Assembly (NCBI GenBank): GCA_947579665.1
Contig: OX388352.1
Location: forward strand, 74,438,113-74,502,112
Origin: Sympetrum striolatum
Taxonomy: Eukaryota > Arthropoda > Insecta > Odonata > Libellulidae
Reading direction: 5' to 3'
Length of the DNA stretch: 64,000 nucleotides
In this document: positions 48,722-59,704 of the stretch, piece by piece
Position numbering within the stretch: the first letter of the stretch is position 1
Layout: every line of letters begins with the position of its first letter
Made by a program: the position numbers and the translations under genes
Notes under the pieces: model-generated
Seen by the model: the letters and a program-made list of their open reading frames with translations, nothing else
Told to the model about the DNA's origin: nothing
Databases searched by the model: none

Positions 48722-49676
48722 AGGGAGACCCGGGTAAAGTGGTCCCCTTAAGAGTTTACTGGCCATATCTTATCATAGGTATAATTTTCTGATTGTACAC
48801 TTTGTCAATGTAAGGGCTACACTTCAATGTATCATTTCCAAAATTATGTAAATTTTGCAAATAAATTACACTCGATATCATAAAAGTTTCGTAAGTTTGC
48901 AAAATACCCACTTTACCCCGGTGCATGGGTAAAGTGGTCCTCTAATATAAATAGTTTTAAATTTCCCCATAATATTCTTTTCTGGTCAGTATTTCTTCAT
49001 CTAAGACGTAATGCATAAATGATACATGACTATATATAATTACCAATGCACAATAACATTATTTATCACGAAAATAATAGAATAAATAAAATGCATATCA
49101 TTAACATTTGATAACTTTATATTATTCCAAGAAGTTGTTCACATTTCTACAATTAATTTATTATTTTATAGTGATTTGTAAGTAGAAGTCACAGATAAAC
49201 TCATTGCAAAAATCATCAACTCCAGCACACTCATTATGAGCCCAATTTAAATAGTGATCCCCTATGAAAACGTGGGGGACCTCTTTAACCCACGTGTAAT
49301 TTAAATTCAAAACCGTTAAAAGAAACTTAAAATAGTAATGAAAGCGGAGAAAAACATACTGAAGATTTAAAAAAGATCCCTGGCTCTACTAAAGAAAACA
49401 GTTCAAATTAAGTAATGTTTATAATATTAGAGAAATCAAAGGCATAAAAACTTACTTACCTTAGATCAATTATTTCAGAATGGCAATATTCTTCCCTGCT
49501 GAGAGCAAAATATTAAGCCACTCCTAACAGAGGCTACAACTCAACTGACTTGATGGTGCGGGAGTAGTATGTAGCCTACAGGATAGATTGCATCACCATA
49601 GCAAGGTTTTTATTACAAGGAAGAAAAGAGTAGGGTACCACTTTACCCCGGGGGATCGCTTTAAACCGGTCTCCCC
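48722..49676. mobile_element. Non-autonomous TA-target DNA transposon (955 bp)
   Basis: The element is flanked by TA at 48720-48721 and 49677-49678. The left end AGGGAGACCCGGGTAAAGTG and the complemented right end GGGGAGACCGGTTTAAAGCG align without gaps, with most positions identical. The 11-mer GGGTAAAGTGG, or its complement, occurs four times: 48732, 48908 (inverted), 48927 and 49638 (inverted). A related hairpin, ACGTGGG/CCCACGT, is at 49270-49295. TA target use fits Tc1/mariner/pogo-like elements, but no transposase frame is present. The superfamily is inference. Confidence 0.7.
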
Positions 49677-49745
49677 TACGTCAATTTTTCTCAGAACTAT
49701 GAGCATATTCTAAAGTAAAAAACATGCAAAATTTTAAATAACGTA

Positions 49746-49822
49746 CACTCCTGGCCAAAATTAACGCAGCACCTCCCTAGCGATCCTTACGGCCGGTGCT
49801 GCATTAATTTTGGCCAGGACTG
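49746..49822. mobile_element. 77-bp foldback element made of two terminal repeats
   Basis: Arms 49746-49773 and 49795-49822 are inverted copies, 26 of 28 positions identical, sharing the core CCTGGCCAAAATTAA. A 21-bp spacer separates them. TA lies directly outside each end (49744-49745, 49823-49824). This fits a minimal Tc1/mariner-type MITE whose interior has been lost. A transcript would form a long hairpin. Confidence 0.8.
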
Positions 49823-49824
49823 TA

Positions 49825-50189
49825 CATTATAGACTTCAGCATCCCTCATACTGAATATTTAAGTGAAAATGCGTAAATACTGAATACGAATAGATTAGTG
49901 CATTCATGACGCACGTGATAAAACCAATCACTCCTTTTAGAGTAATAAAGTCACGTCATTTCTGTATTTATTAGAAAATATTTCTAAACCACATTTATTA
50001 TGAGCCTGACGATGTTAACCTCCATTTTTGCCCACTGGATTGACGTACAACGAATGACTAAAAAATAAATAGATGATAAATGGTTCAAATTTTCCATAGG
50101 ATGATTCGAGTCCTTGAACGTACATTCATTTGCAAATAAAATCATATTTCACTTTAAAATATAGGAAATATATCTCTTTATTTCTCAAG
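49825..50189. other. Non-coding AT-rich spacer
   Basis: Nothing recognised between the foldback and the LINE fragment. Confidence 0.5.
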
Positions 50190-50740
50190 TTGAGTTCTTC
50201 CTCTTCTTACTTATTGCTCTCCACGTCTTCCGAATCGAACCTCTCAACTCTCAGTCGTGCCTTGAATTTCATTTTTTAAATAATTTGTTATCGAGTACCG
50301 TCTTCTAGGAATATGCCAATTCTTCTTCTAAATCATCTTAATCTTCATTCCGTTAAAACTTCGCATACTTACTCTGACATTGCCTTCCTATATAATGTTA
50401 TCAACAACAAGGTAGATTTCCCATTCCTACTCTCTCTTTTCTCTTTCCGGGTTCCAACGAGAAAAACTCTTCTATCTGATACCTTCTCCTTGAATACCCC
50501 TTGTCTATTATAAAGCCGGCTCTTCTTCCGAATACCCTTAATTTTCAACTCTTTTTCTTCAGTTAAAAACTTTGATCCATTTTACACACCTCTTAAACCT
50601 ATCCTAAATATGGTTGCGAGAGACAGATTTGGAACTTGGTAACTCTGATCCCTGTAATATCCTCCCTTTGTGTTATTATTTATATTATTTATTAGTTTAT
50701 CATTATTATTATTATAGTAGACCATCGACTGTAATTAGCC
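50190..50740 (+). mobile_element. 3' end of a CR1/Jockey-like LINE
   Basis: The plus-strand frame around 50313-50513 encodes a reverse-transcriptase C-terminal region, with YSDIAFLYNVINNKVDFP followed by an LLSLFSFRVPTRKT segment. This is the pattern LYKVINNKID...FRVPSR seen at the end of ORF2 in CR1/Jockey-type elements. Traces of the same protein continue with stops and frameshifts to about 50640. The copy ends in TTATTATTA-like tail sequence (50670-50716). The upstream RT domains are absent, as in a typical 5'-truncated insertion. Confidence 0.7.
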
Positions 50741-51571
50741 TCTTGCTGTTTATTGATGTATTATAATAAATAAATACGTAAGCGAAACGCCATTAAGATT
50801 GAAGGAAGTAGAAACCCTGTTGTGTAGGCCTCAATGAAACTCTTTCATTGAAGGTGTCTCAATTTCTATCCTCCCATCCCGTCATTTTGGACGTTGTAAC
50901 CTTGGTACTAACTACAGGATGGGCTCCTATTTCTTCGTGTCTTAAACATATTGATCTGTTCTCACTCCCGACCTGCCTTAACAAATGCACCCCCTAATGG
51001 AAGGACGAACAACACGAAAGCACGCTGCCATCATATTTCTTCTACTGGGAAAGGGATGCGCTTGCTTGTATCTCGATTCCGAACCAAGGGTAACATCCAT
51101 GTCTACTGCCCTACGTATACTAGCGTTTATTCTCTTTTTATTCATAAAATTTGTCATTTATGGAATGCGGAAAACTTAGCCTCATGCGGAAAGATGTACA
51201 AGAAATGGCAAAGTAATCAATTTCTACTCCTTGGCGACATTGTTCATTGAAACTGGCTCCAAATTACTTAGAGGTATTAAAACCCCCATTATCTTGCTAT
51301 AGATTTTTGATGTTAAGTGGGATAGTAATAATAATAATAAAACGACTCGTTTGTTGCCATGACCGCCGTAAATAGTGTGACGGTTAGCACGTATTCGCAC
51401 TGCTATTGACGTCAGGACTCTTCCCAAGGACGTAGATGTTTCAGTCACGTCGTGGATGCTGTTGGTCACTATTTCATCAATGAATGCGGTAATTTATTGG
51501 CAGGCTTAGGATGAGCCTCAAATTCCCAAAATTTTATTCTTTAAACTAAAAAGTATTACTGGCGGGTTGAT
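50741..51571. other. Non-coding sequence between LINE and SINE
   Basis: No supported gene. A short (ATA)n run lies at 51327-51340. Confidence 0.4.
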
Positions 51572-51580
51572 TACTTATTG

Positions 51581-51713
51581 TATGTAGTAGTAGTATTGTT
51601 AAAAGTGCTTCGACAGCTTAGGTCATTTCGCACATTGGCTCCCACCGGGATTCGAACCCGGGACCGCTTTCACCAAAGGCGAACGCGCTGTCCACATGAC
51701 TATCCGGAAGCCC
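51581..51713 (-). mobile_element. tRNA-derived SINE, copy 1
   Basis: Bounded by a perfect 9-bp target duplication TACTTATTG (51572-51580 and 51714-51722). On the minus strand the head (51713-51637) has an A-box-like TAGTCATGTGG, a B box GGTTCGAATCC inside a 5-bp T-stem, and ends that pair like an acceptor stem (GCTTCCG with TGGGAGC, with wobbles). The D-arm is irregular, so it is not a functional tRNA. A body about 40 bp long (gacctaagctgtcgaagcac-type) and a (TAC)n-like tail follow. The plus-strand 139-codon frame across it is spurious. Confidence 0.87.
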
Positions 51714-51749
51714 TACTTATTGCTATAGTAATAAAAATAAAACCCATAA

Positions 51750-51795
51750 ATTGTGCTCATGGCCACGATCATTATATTGTGGCCATGAGCACAAT
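51750..51795. repeat. Perfect 17-bp inverted repeat
   Basis: ATTGTGCTCATGGCCAC (51750-51766) and its exact complement (51779-51795) are separated by 12 bp. It starts 37 bp beyond the SINE head. It may be a small foldback transposon or a hairpin RNA, and no flanking duplication was resolved. Confidence 0.85.
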
Positions 51796-53772
51796 AAGCT
51801 TTGGCCAGCCTTCTATCTACCGCCATCGTAAGTTCTTGCTCGATACCTTTCATCTTCACTCTTCTACTCTTCCACTTACTCTTGGTGGAATATGTGAAAA
51901 AATTTGCTGTTTCCGAAGAAACTTTTCTGTTTTAACTGGATATCCTTACGCAGAATGCTCTGTTATATTTTTTCTCTTTAGAGCATTTATAACATAAATT
52001 TTCACGAATATTACAGGAAAATTTTGCAGTAAAACTGTTAAAAATAATAATAAAAAACTAAACTTCCTGGTAAGCTCAACTACTTACTAAGTAGAAAAAA
52101 AAAAACGAACATTTGGAGTTTTTCTTTCTCAATCAAACCTATTTAAAAAAGGACATTTACGGGTTAGCTTTAGGCGATGGCGACGTCGAGGAAGATTATT
52201 GGGAGACGAACAGAGTTTAAACGCAAAAGAGGTTTTAAAACTGTGGGTTTATATAATTCTCACGAATTGCATAAGGCTCAACGAAATCGAATTAACTATG
52301 TTCAACAAATATCCCCTATATCCTAAAAATTAGCCATATATAATAGATTATATACAAAACGCGCCAAAAATCTGTTTAAACTTTCCTTTATATCGACATC
52401 GGCAAATTACAGGAAGGCATCGATAATATCGTCCAGAGCGAGACCGATATCGTGCTTTGACTCGAGGATTCTGTTTCATTAGAAGAGGTAATCGCAGACA
52501 TCCAGTAGCCTGCATCTTGTCGCGAAGTGCTTCGTGGTTGAAAGGTGTCCGAAAGAGAAAAGGCGTGGAAGGCAGAAGTTATTGAGCGAGATAGGAGTTG
52601 AGAGACATTGGGAGAGAGAAAGCAACGAAAGGAAAGATTTAGGGAGGGGACTGGGAGCTTGACCCCGCTGGCCCAAGAATGAGATTTTGCAGAAATGATA
52701 CACCGTCCTACCAAACGAATTCTCAATTTCCCGACTGTCTTCTGTTACAAGGGTAGGTAATTGCGATATAACTGATCACGGCGTCTTGGTGATGAGAAAA
52801 TGCAGGGGTGACTGTGGTATTCGCGCAGCACTCTCTGGAAGCTGTGCAAGCACGTGATTTTCTTATGTCGTAAAAATTGCTGTTATGAACAGTTTGTATC
52901 TAATTTTTGACTTCATATTTCATTGAGGTTCTCAATGATCTTCGTCTTTTGAGAATTTGCAGGTAGGTAAGCGACTATTTCCCATCTCATAACTTGTGGT
53001 ACAAATTTCGCTGACACGAGGGTAATATTCTACACTTGCATTTGTCGTAATTAGAATATGCGTGGCATTGTACTCTGTACTTACTATACACACCGCATTC
53101 CTAATCTCTATGGCCCATTTTTCTCTGGGTGTCATCAGACAGGTGACTGATTGAACACCTAACCCATTCGAGTAAGGAAAATCTTTGAAGAAGGTATAAA
53201 GTTTACTAGGATTGATGAGGTTTGAGGTATTTTCTTCACTGAATCGGGAAATGAGCCCATTTAAGCATGATCAATGACAACTTTAATAAGGATCGATCTA
53301 AATTAATTAAATATTGAGAATCACTCATAACACAGTGGGTTTTTATTATTACAAGCATTAAATATACCGATAAAAAGAGAATATACCAAAAATTTTCTCT
53401 ATTCTGTACCAATAGTTGCATAAAAATGTTGCGTAGATCAAGATAAGGCTGCGGGAACACTAGCCTCTGCTAGCGTGAAGAAGTAAGTTTGAAGGTAAGT
53501 AACATCCAAGACTTCGATTAAATGTTTTATTGACTTTTGTTCTTACTTATATACGTATAAAAAAGTACATTTATGAGCAAAATTTACCAAACTCATAATC
53601 AAAAGGACCACATGCAGAAATACTGTTTTGTTTTTTCATTCGACGTGTTAATTGATAGTTATAACCACTATTTCGATCACAGGTATAATGATGAAAACGT
53701 ATTATATAACTTGAATTTTGCTGGGATGTTTGATGCATTGCTGTTTCTTCTTCTTTGTATATAAGTATATTA
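51796..53772. other. Non-coding stretch with one odd GC-richer segment
   Basis: A minus-strand frame of 112 codons (52388-52726) is Ser-rich and unrecognised. The same segment on the plus strand reads like a decayed Glu/Lys-rich ORF interrupted by stops. It may be an old transposon relic, but no motif allows a call. Confidence 0.3.
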
Positions 53773-53780
53773 CTTGCGAT

Positions 53781-53830
53781 GTCTCATTGCCTGATAATGG
53801 ACCTATAAAACTTTAAAACCGGTCACTAAC
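53781..53830 (+). repeat. Short repeat with CTGATAATGG...AAAACCGGTC
   Basis: CTGATAATGG (53791-53800) and AAAACCGGTC (53815-53824) recur in the same order on the minus strand of the structured repeat at 62316-62432. This indicates a shared interspersed family, but the ends are not defined. Confidence 0.4.
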
Positions 53831-55540
53831 AAAAATACTTCTACGTGTGGAACGCCTTGTTACTTCATCAGGCTCCCCCGTATTTAATAATAAGAGTGAA
53901 TTATGGAAAAATCAAAGCAGTTCTTTTTTTAATGTAAGACGGAGTAACTTTCATATGTAAGATCTAATTTAAAAATTTCGCTGTCCATTGTTTATAACCT
54001 CTAAAAACTCAGACTTTTTATTGAATCTGCCAGCGGTAAATAAAATTTAGCCTTTCAGTCAAACATTAGGTACTCTCGAAGCTGGGGTATTTTGGACGCA
54101 TTATGACTCTCTTCCATTAAAGGATGGCTATTAAGCCAGTGATTGGGATTCGTTGTCGGCCGCATAAAAACACTCAAATAACACAGGAACCAATAAATAT
54201 TACATCAGTTTAATATAGTTTATTAAGTACTATGCCACTCAATTAATGATATTTATTGCCTAACCTTGAAGACTGACCACTTTATTACCTTAAATTTAAT
54301 GTAATAATAGACACACTTGAAACTCATTTCACTGGGAAGGGTATTCGTTAATTATGATCAACAGAAGATTAAAAGAATATCTATATAAAACGAATAGACT
54401 TGTACAACTGATATAACAAATATACCTTCTTAATGAGCACAATTACCATATTATTATTGTAAAGCAAATATATTAGTTATAAGTTGCATATTTTGTGGAC
54501 TTTTAGTTTAGTGAGATCCATCTCAAAGTTCTTTTTGTAAGATTAATTTATTTGCGCAATTTAGTCCTACATTTCAGGTTTAATTCCTAAAATTTCAAAA
54601 TTAAATTATAGTAATCATATGATACACATAGTTTATCTGCAAAATAAGTACGAGTACCTCGAAAGCTATTTGGAACATCAACAGATCCAGTGTTGGCAAT
54701 CAAATCTATGAAGATGGGATGAGGCAATTAGGCAAGTTAAGGAGTTAACTCTTACCCTTTCTTGCTTAAACAGAATGCAATCAGAAACATTTTCCACGTA
54801 AGTACAATACAATAGCTCTATTTTTAGCGCTTCACACAATTCCTTGTGTTTAATTTTGAGTGATCAGGATGAATGGTATTTTTGAGTACCAGTCTACCCT
54901 CCGAAACTCTCATAATATCATAGCCATGAACATAACTGAGACAAAAATATATGAAAGGTAGGTTTTTCTCTATTCTGATGTAATGTCAGGAACGATTTGC
55001 TGGTCTTCCTCAAATTTTCATTACTTGATCAACGCTAAAGAAATTTAACAAAGTTGGATTGATTAGTACGTTCCGAGTGCCACAAGTCTAGTTTATTTCA
55101 TTCATCATGAGTGAATAGTACGAAGAACAAAATGAATTGTATCAATTTTTACGTAAATTGCAATAAAATCGACGTTTTGTAACGATCAATAAATATTTTA
55201 ATATATCTTATATAAGTTATAAATAATATAGAACATAGATGGCTATAGAAAACGCAGAAGGATGGACCATTTTCGTATAAATTTCGAAAATGTTTCCCTG
55301 TAAACGGGTGTTTTGAGAAACTCAATTATTGACTTACACTCTTAGTATACTGATAGTGTGTTTCTTTATTTTTTTCATATTCTTTTTTTCTTTCTAATAT
55401 TTAAGCTATTACTATCGGTAGGTTTGCGCAGGCTTTTCACGCTTCCCTTCTTTGAGGGTGTTTTCCTGCAGTGGATTTATTTTCCTAAGAACCTTTCAGG
55501 TGTTTTGCAACCGCAATTCTTCTAATTTTTTTCTTATTCT
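53831..55540. other. Non-coding AT-rich stretch
   Basis: Nothing supported. Confidence 0.5.
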
Positions 55541-55582
55541 ATTCTATTTAATTTAATTATAATTATATAATTACTGGCGGTG

Positions 55583-55638
55583 GGTTAAGTGGAAGAAGAG
55601 CTTCTTAGTCTCAATCTCGGTCATATAAAGACTATTAC

Positions 55639-55671
<33 letters not shown>

Positions 55672-55672
55672 T
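55583..55672 (+). mobile_element. LINE 3' tail with (ATT)n run
   Basis: ggttaagtggaagaagag followed by an agtctcaatctcgg...ataaag stretch leads directly into about 11 ATT repeats (55637-55670). The same block without the run is at 2361-2410. This is the layout of a non-LTR retrotransposon 3' end. No coding region of the element is recognisable upstream, so only the terminus remains. Confidence 0.6.
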
Positions 55673-55850
55673 GGTGCTGTTTTGCTGGGATTATAGCCAG
55701 TAAATACCAATATATGTACAAATATTTCCTTCTATAAAACAGAGACGAAGAATTTACTCATAAGAAAGGAATCTGGGAAATGTAACGATCTGTCGATATT
55801 AATTATAAGAGAAATGAAACTGCAAACAGTCATCCAAAAGCTCTTACCAT

Positions 55851-55977
55851 TATATGTTGAGTTGTTTTGTTAAAAGTGCTTCAAAAGCTCACGTCATTAC
55901 GGCTCCCACTGGGAATCGAACCTGGGCATGCTTTCACCAAAGCCGAAAGCTTTGCCCACTTGGCGATCCGGAGGCCC
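55851..55977 (-). mobile_element. tRNA-derived SINE, copy 2
   Basis: Bounded by a 10-bp duplication CTCTTACCAT (55841-55850 and 55978-55987). Read on the minus strand, the head matches copy 1 throughout: acceptor-like GCCTCCG, A-box region, anticodon-arm-like GCTTTC/GAAAGC around CTTTGG, and B box GGTTCGATTCC. The body and the attgttaaaag-type end also match. Differences between the copies are scattered substitutions, so both derive from one master family. Confidence 0.87.
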
Positions 55978-55987
55978 CTCTTACCAT

Positions 55988-57540
55988 AAGCATAGAAGGA
56001 AGATGATGCTTAAAATAGACTACTCCAATAGCAATCAGATCCTTCAGGCATAGTTCATGTAGAAAGAGAAATATTTCACAGAATTTTTCAAAGAAAAAGT
56101 TTCACTTTTTTTTGTTTAATGCGACCCTCTTAGCTATATCCCCCATAATGCAGTTTGAATGCAATGACGTATTTTTCCCAAATATCTAGAAACAATGGTT
56201 ATAGCGTAATGTAGTATTGAAATATCACCGCATCTTATCCGTAAATCCCCAATACGCCCAGCGTCACTCCATGACTCATGCCTCGGGACTAAGCAACTTT
56301 TATGTTGGTGATTGATTTGCTATTTCTTTCAAACCTTTGATATTTAAGAACTTTATGGAGAATTTTTGGAGGAAAGAGTATGTCAAGAATTTGATGTATT
56401 ATGGTGGTGGTGGTTTTATTTTGCTTTCATTACTTAGCCAGAACACAATGAGTGAAAAAGGTATGTATGCACAACAGTCTACAAATAATACTTTTCGTGG
56501 CATTCGGTAAGAAATGAACAGGATGAATGTAATTACTCATGGTCCATAACACCTCTGTAGCAAATGAAAACGACTCTGAAGGTACTGAATTTATTCCTTA
56601 TAGTTTCATTGCTGTTTCCATCACTCGTTCCTTAGAATTGCCATCAGACAGTAAAAGAAACCGACCTTAAATAGAAGTAGGAAAAATTAAGTCATTAGAA
56701 TAGAAAGGAAGAAGATTTCGAAGGATCACTTGATATTGTAAATCGGTAGGGAAGAAAACCTGGGGAACTAATCGTTAAAAAATTCCATCATGCATTCCAA
56801 TTTAAATTGCTTAAAGGAAATAGGTACATACAAATTATCTTAAACTGTAGGGAACAAGTTCAATTCGACGCTTTTTATCGACTATATAACAAAAAATGCA
56901 GAAAGTCGGGATTATACCCTAAACGATAATTGGAGGAAAATAGAAGATGGATATCACATTTTAATGTTTTCCTTGTTTTTTTATTCTTCCATGGGAAATT
57001 CATTTAATCATAGTAGTACTTAAGGCCAGGAGAACTAAAAGACTGGATGACCACAGCGTTGGTTTAGATTATTCTACACATTCATATGCGTCACCACCAG
57101 CAAGGCAGAGGGAAGAATAAATTCTAACATGTCACTGACTCAGAGTTGTTTCTAAGGGGTACAATCTGTGTGCAGGTGAATTTTCGGCAGTAAAGAAAAA
57201 ACTATGCGAAGTATACGAGTAGATATTGAAAGATTTCATCATTCAAACGACTCTCCAAGAACAGATTTTAATCTATTGTTTACACTCACGCAACTGGGGA
57301 AAAGGGCGCAAAATATTGCACACATAGGAAGTCTCTTTACAATTAGATGCCTGTTCCAAACGAAGAAAATAAGTTAACTTGAGTCTCTATAAATTATAAT
57401 TATAGAGTAGAATTCAAATTAAATATTCTTAGCAATTTCCACAACAAGAATGTTAACAAGTACAATACCCCGTAAATCTTTGCCACGAACGAGAAAAATG
57501 TTTTTTCTCTCTCATATTTATTTCAGGAACCCTGAAAACT
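55988..57540. other. Non-coding AT-rich stretch
   Basis: Nothing supported. Confidence 0.5.
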
Positions 57541-57545
57541 CTTAC

Positions 57546-57870
57546 GAGCCATGTAGATGCTGTTTCAAGGTTAGGCTTAATGGATAATAATTGTAGTTAA
57601 TGCTATGTTATTTTGTATTTGTTTATACAGATGTATGATATATTGTAATACTGTTGTATTGTATATATTTTACAGCACATTGTAATATTTTTGAAACGAT
57701 CGTTGACAAGTCATGTAGATGCTATTTCAAAGTTATTTTAAAATTCATATTTAAATGCTAGCTAATTCATAGCACTGTGTGTTTTTTATAATTATTCATA
57801 TATATATTGTATTGTATACTTATATTTTTGAATTTATTTGTTTTTTATTATTTTTCATATATGCATGTTT
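57546..57870 (+). repeat. Two-unit tandem duplication, period about 162 bp
   Basis: catgtagatgctgtttcaag at 57550 recurs as catgtagatgctatttcaaa at 57712. The rest of the unit is AT-rich and more diverged. It could be local duplication or a satellite fragment. Confidence 0.5.
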
Positions 57871-58209
57871 ATATTTTATGCAAATCGATGCATAGAAATA
57901 TTGTTTTGATTAATTTTTATATAAGTTGAAGTCGCCACTTGTCCTCGATGGTATCTGCGGTGGTATTGTGCAATAAATAAATATTTGCCAGTCCTGTGAG
58001 CTGTGGCTAACTCACATCGACGAAGAAAAGCTGTCATACTTGCACTAGAAGTTATAGGAACATACATGAAGGATGCAAGGAAGACGAACTAAGGCTGCTC
58101 ATCATACATATAAAAGTGTAGAACTCTACCAATAAAAATCAACGGTACATGTATTCATAAGTAGTGAGTCTCCGAGAGATGTGAACATAGCTTTTCGCAT
58201 AGCTGAGAC

Positions 58210-59696
58210 CAGTGTTTTCAAACCGGCGAGATGCGTCCAACTGGTGGGACTTAACAGCAGTACGGTGGGACTCAGTCTTCGTTACTCTAACATTTTTCTT
58301 AATTTGAAATAAATTTTCCGATGCTTTCACCATTATACATGCATAAAAACTAAGTATTTGTAAAATAAAAATCCAATGGGGCCAGCACATGACTTTCTCC
58401 ATCTATAAGATGTAGATATTTATCTACGACTGTATTGTCGAAGTCTGTATTCAATATAAACTTGGAAGATATATTAGTGATTAATTTATATTATATTAAC
58501 TTTTATGTCGCGAAGATGATAAATAATGTTTTTCGGGACATGATCGATGAATAACGGTAAAATTGGCATTTTGAGTCTACTACAAGCACCGATATAGGAT
58601 GAATCACAAAATTGATTATTTATCCAACTCAATATAATAGGCGATGGCAACAAAATCAAAATACGAACGAAGAGCAAAATAACACACGAACAACACAAAC
58701 GATTAATATAAATAACGACCACTCATTTAAACAGTGGGAACTTAAAATGTAACAGAGAATGACGAAAATTATTAATATACATAAAAGAAAACAAATAAAG
58801 AAGACAAAAAAACAAAGAAGAAAACCTTTTAAACCTTATCAATTAGCCAGAACTCAATCTATAGCAAGAGTGTGAGCGGAAGACGCTTTGCATTGCATTG
58901 ATTGCCATGTAAACAAACCCATCGTTATTTATTTATTATTGTGTTTATTGTTATTGTGAAGAGTAATCAATAACGGCACGAAACAATTATAATTGAATAA
59001 TTATTTTTAAATAAATACGAGTGTATCAAATTCCAAATCAAATTCCAAATAAAACATTGAAGTAATATAGTTATTATGTTGTATTTAACATTATTATGAA
59101 ATGGTATAATGAAAACGACATTTTAACGTAAATATGTCGCAATAACCAACAAATAGGTTAATTATGATACAACTCCTTAACGGTAGTTGATATTGAAATT
59201 TTTTAAATTAAAGTTATAGAAAATCAATTTTTATTAACTTTTGTATATAGTTATGTATACCTAAATATCAGATTAATGGAGAAATTTTGCAAAAACGGAA
59301 ATGAGCTTCGGAGAATAAAGCTCGACTTCTGGTTGACCGATTTACTCCAAAAACTAATCAACTGCAACGGCACCTACCAAAAAGCTATATATGAATTTTG
59401 GTATCGATACGGCAAATAGTTTTTATGCTAGATTAACCACAATCACACACGCATACGCAGACATCATTCCGAAAATGGCCAAAACGTGTTCTAGGGACCC
59501 CAAAACATGTATTTCCGTTGAAATCTCAAAGTCGAAATGTTTCATGAAAACAATACTTTCTCTATACTACGTATATAGAGAAAGTAAAAATACATAAATC
59601 AGTAAAACGAACTCTTTGCACGCTGGCGGCACTTTCTTGAGTTTTCTTGAGAACACAGATGCTAGGACTTGAGACCATTGAGGTTTTAAAACACTG
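58210..59696. mobile_element. hAT-like non-autonomous element (1.49 kb)
   Basis: The left end CAGTGTTTTCAAACC and the complemented right end CAGTGTTTTAAAACC differ at one of 15 positions. Immediately outside are GCTGAGAC (58202-58209) and GCTTAGAC (59697-59704), a 7-of-8 match expected of an 8-bp hAT target duplication. The left subterminal part has ggtggga repeats. No transposase is recognisable: minus-strand frames of 87 and 78 codons lie inside but carry no hAT dimerisation or DDE features. A separate repeat with a hairpin sits in its right part. Confidence 0.6.
59554..59586. repeat. Perfect 13-bp hairpin inside the hAT-like element
   Basis: TACTTTCTCTATA (59554-59566), 7-nt loop, TATAGAGAAAGTA (59574-59586). 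It marks one end of a denser, less AT-rich segment (about 59290-59590) that looks like an independently inserted repeat. Confidence 0.75.
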
Positions 59697-59704
59697 GCTT
59701 AGAC

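Noticed and set aside
51637..51713. A genuine tRNA gene on the minus strand.
   Set aside because: The acceptor and T-arms fold, but the D-arm and anticodon arm are irregular. A second diverged copy with the same non-tRNA body and target duplications shows it is a SINE.
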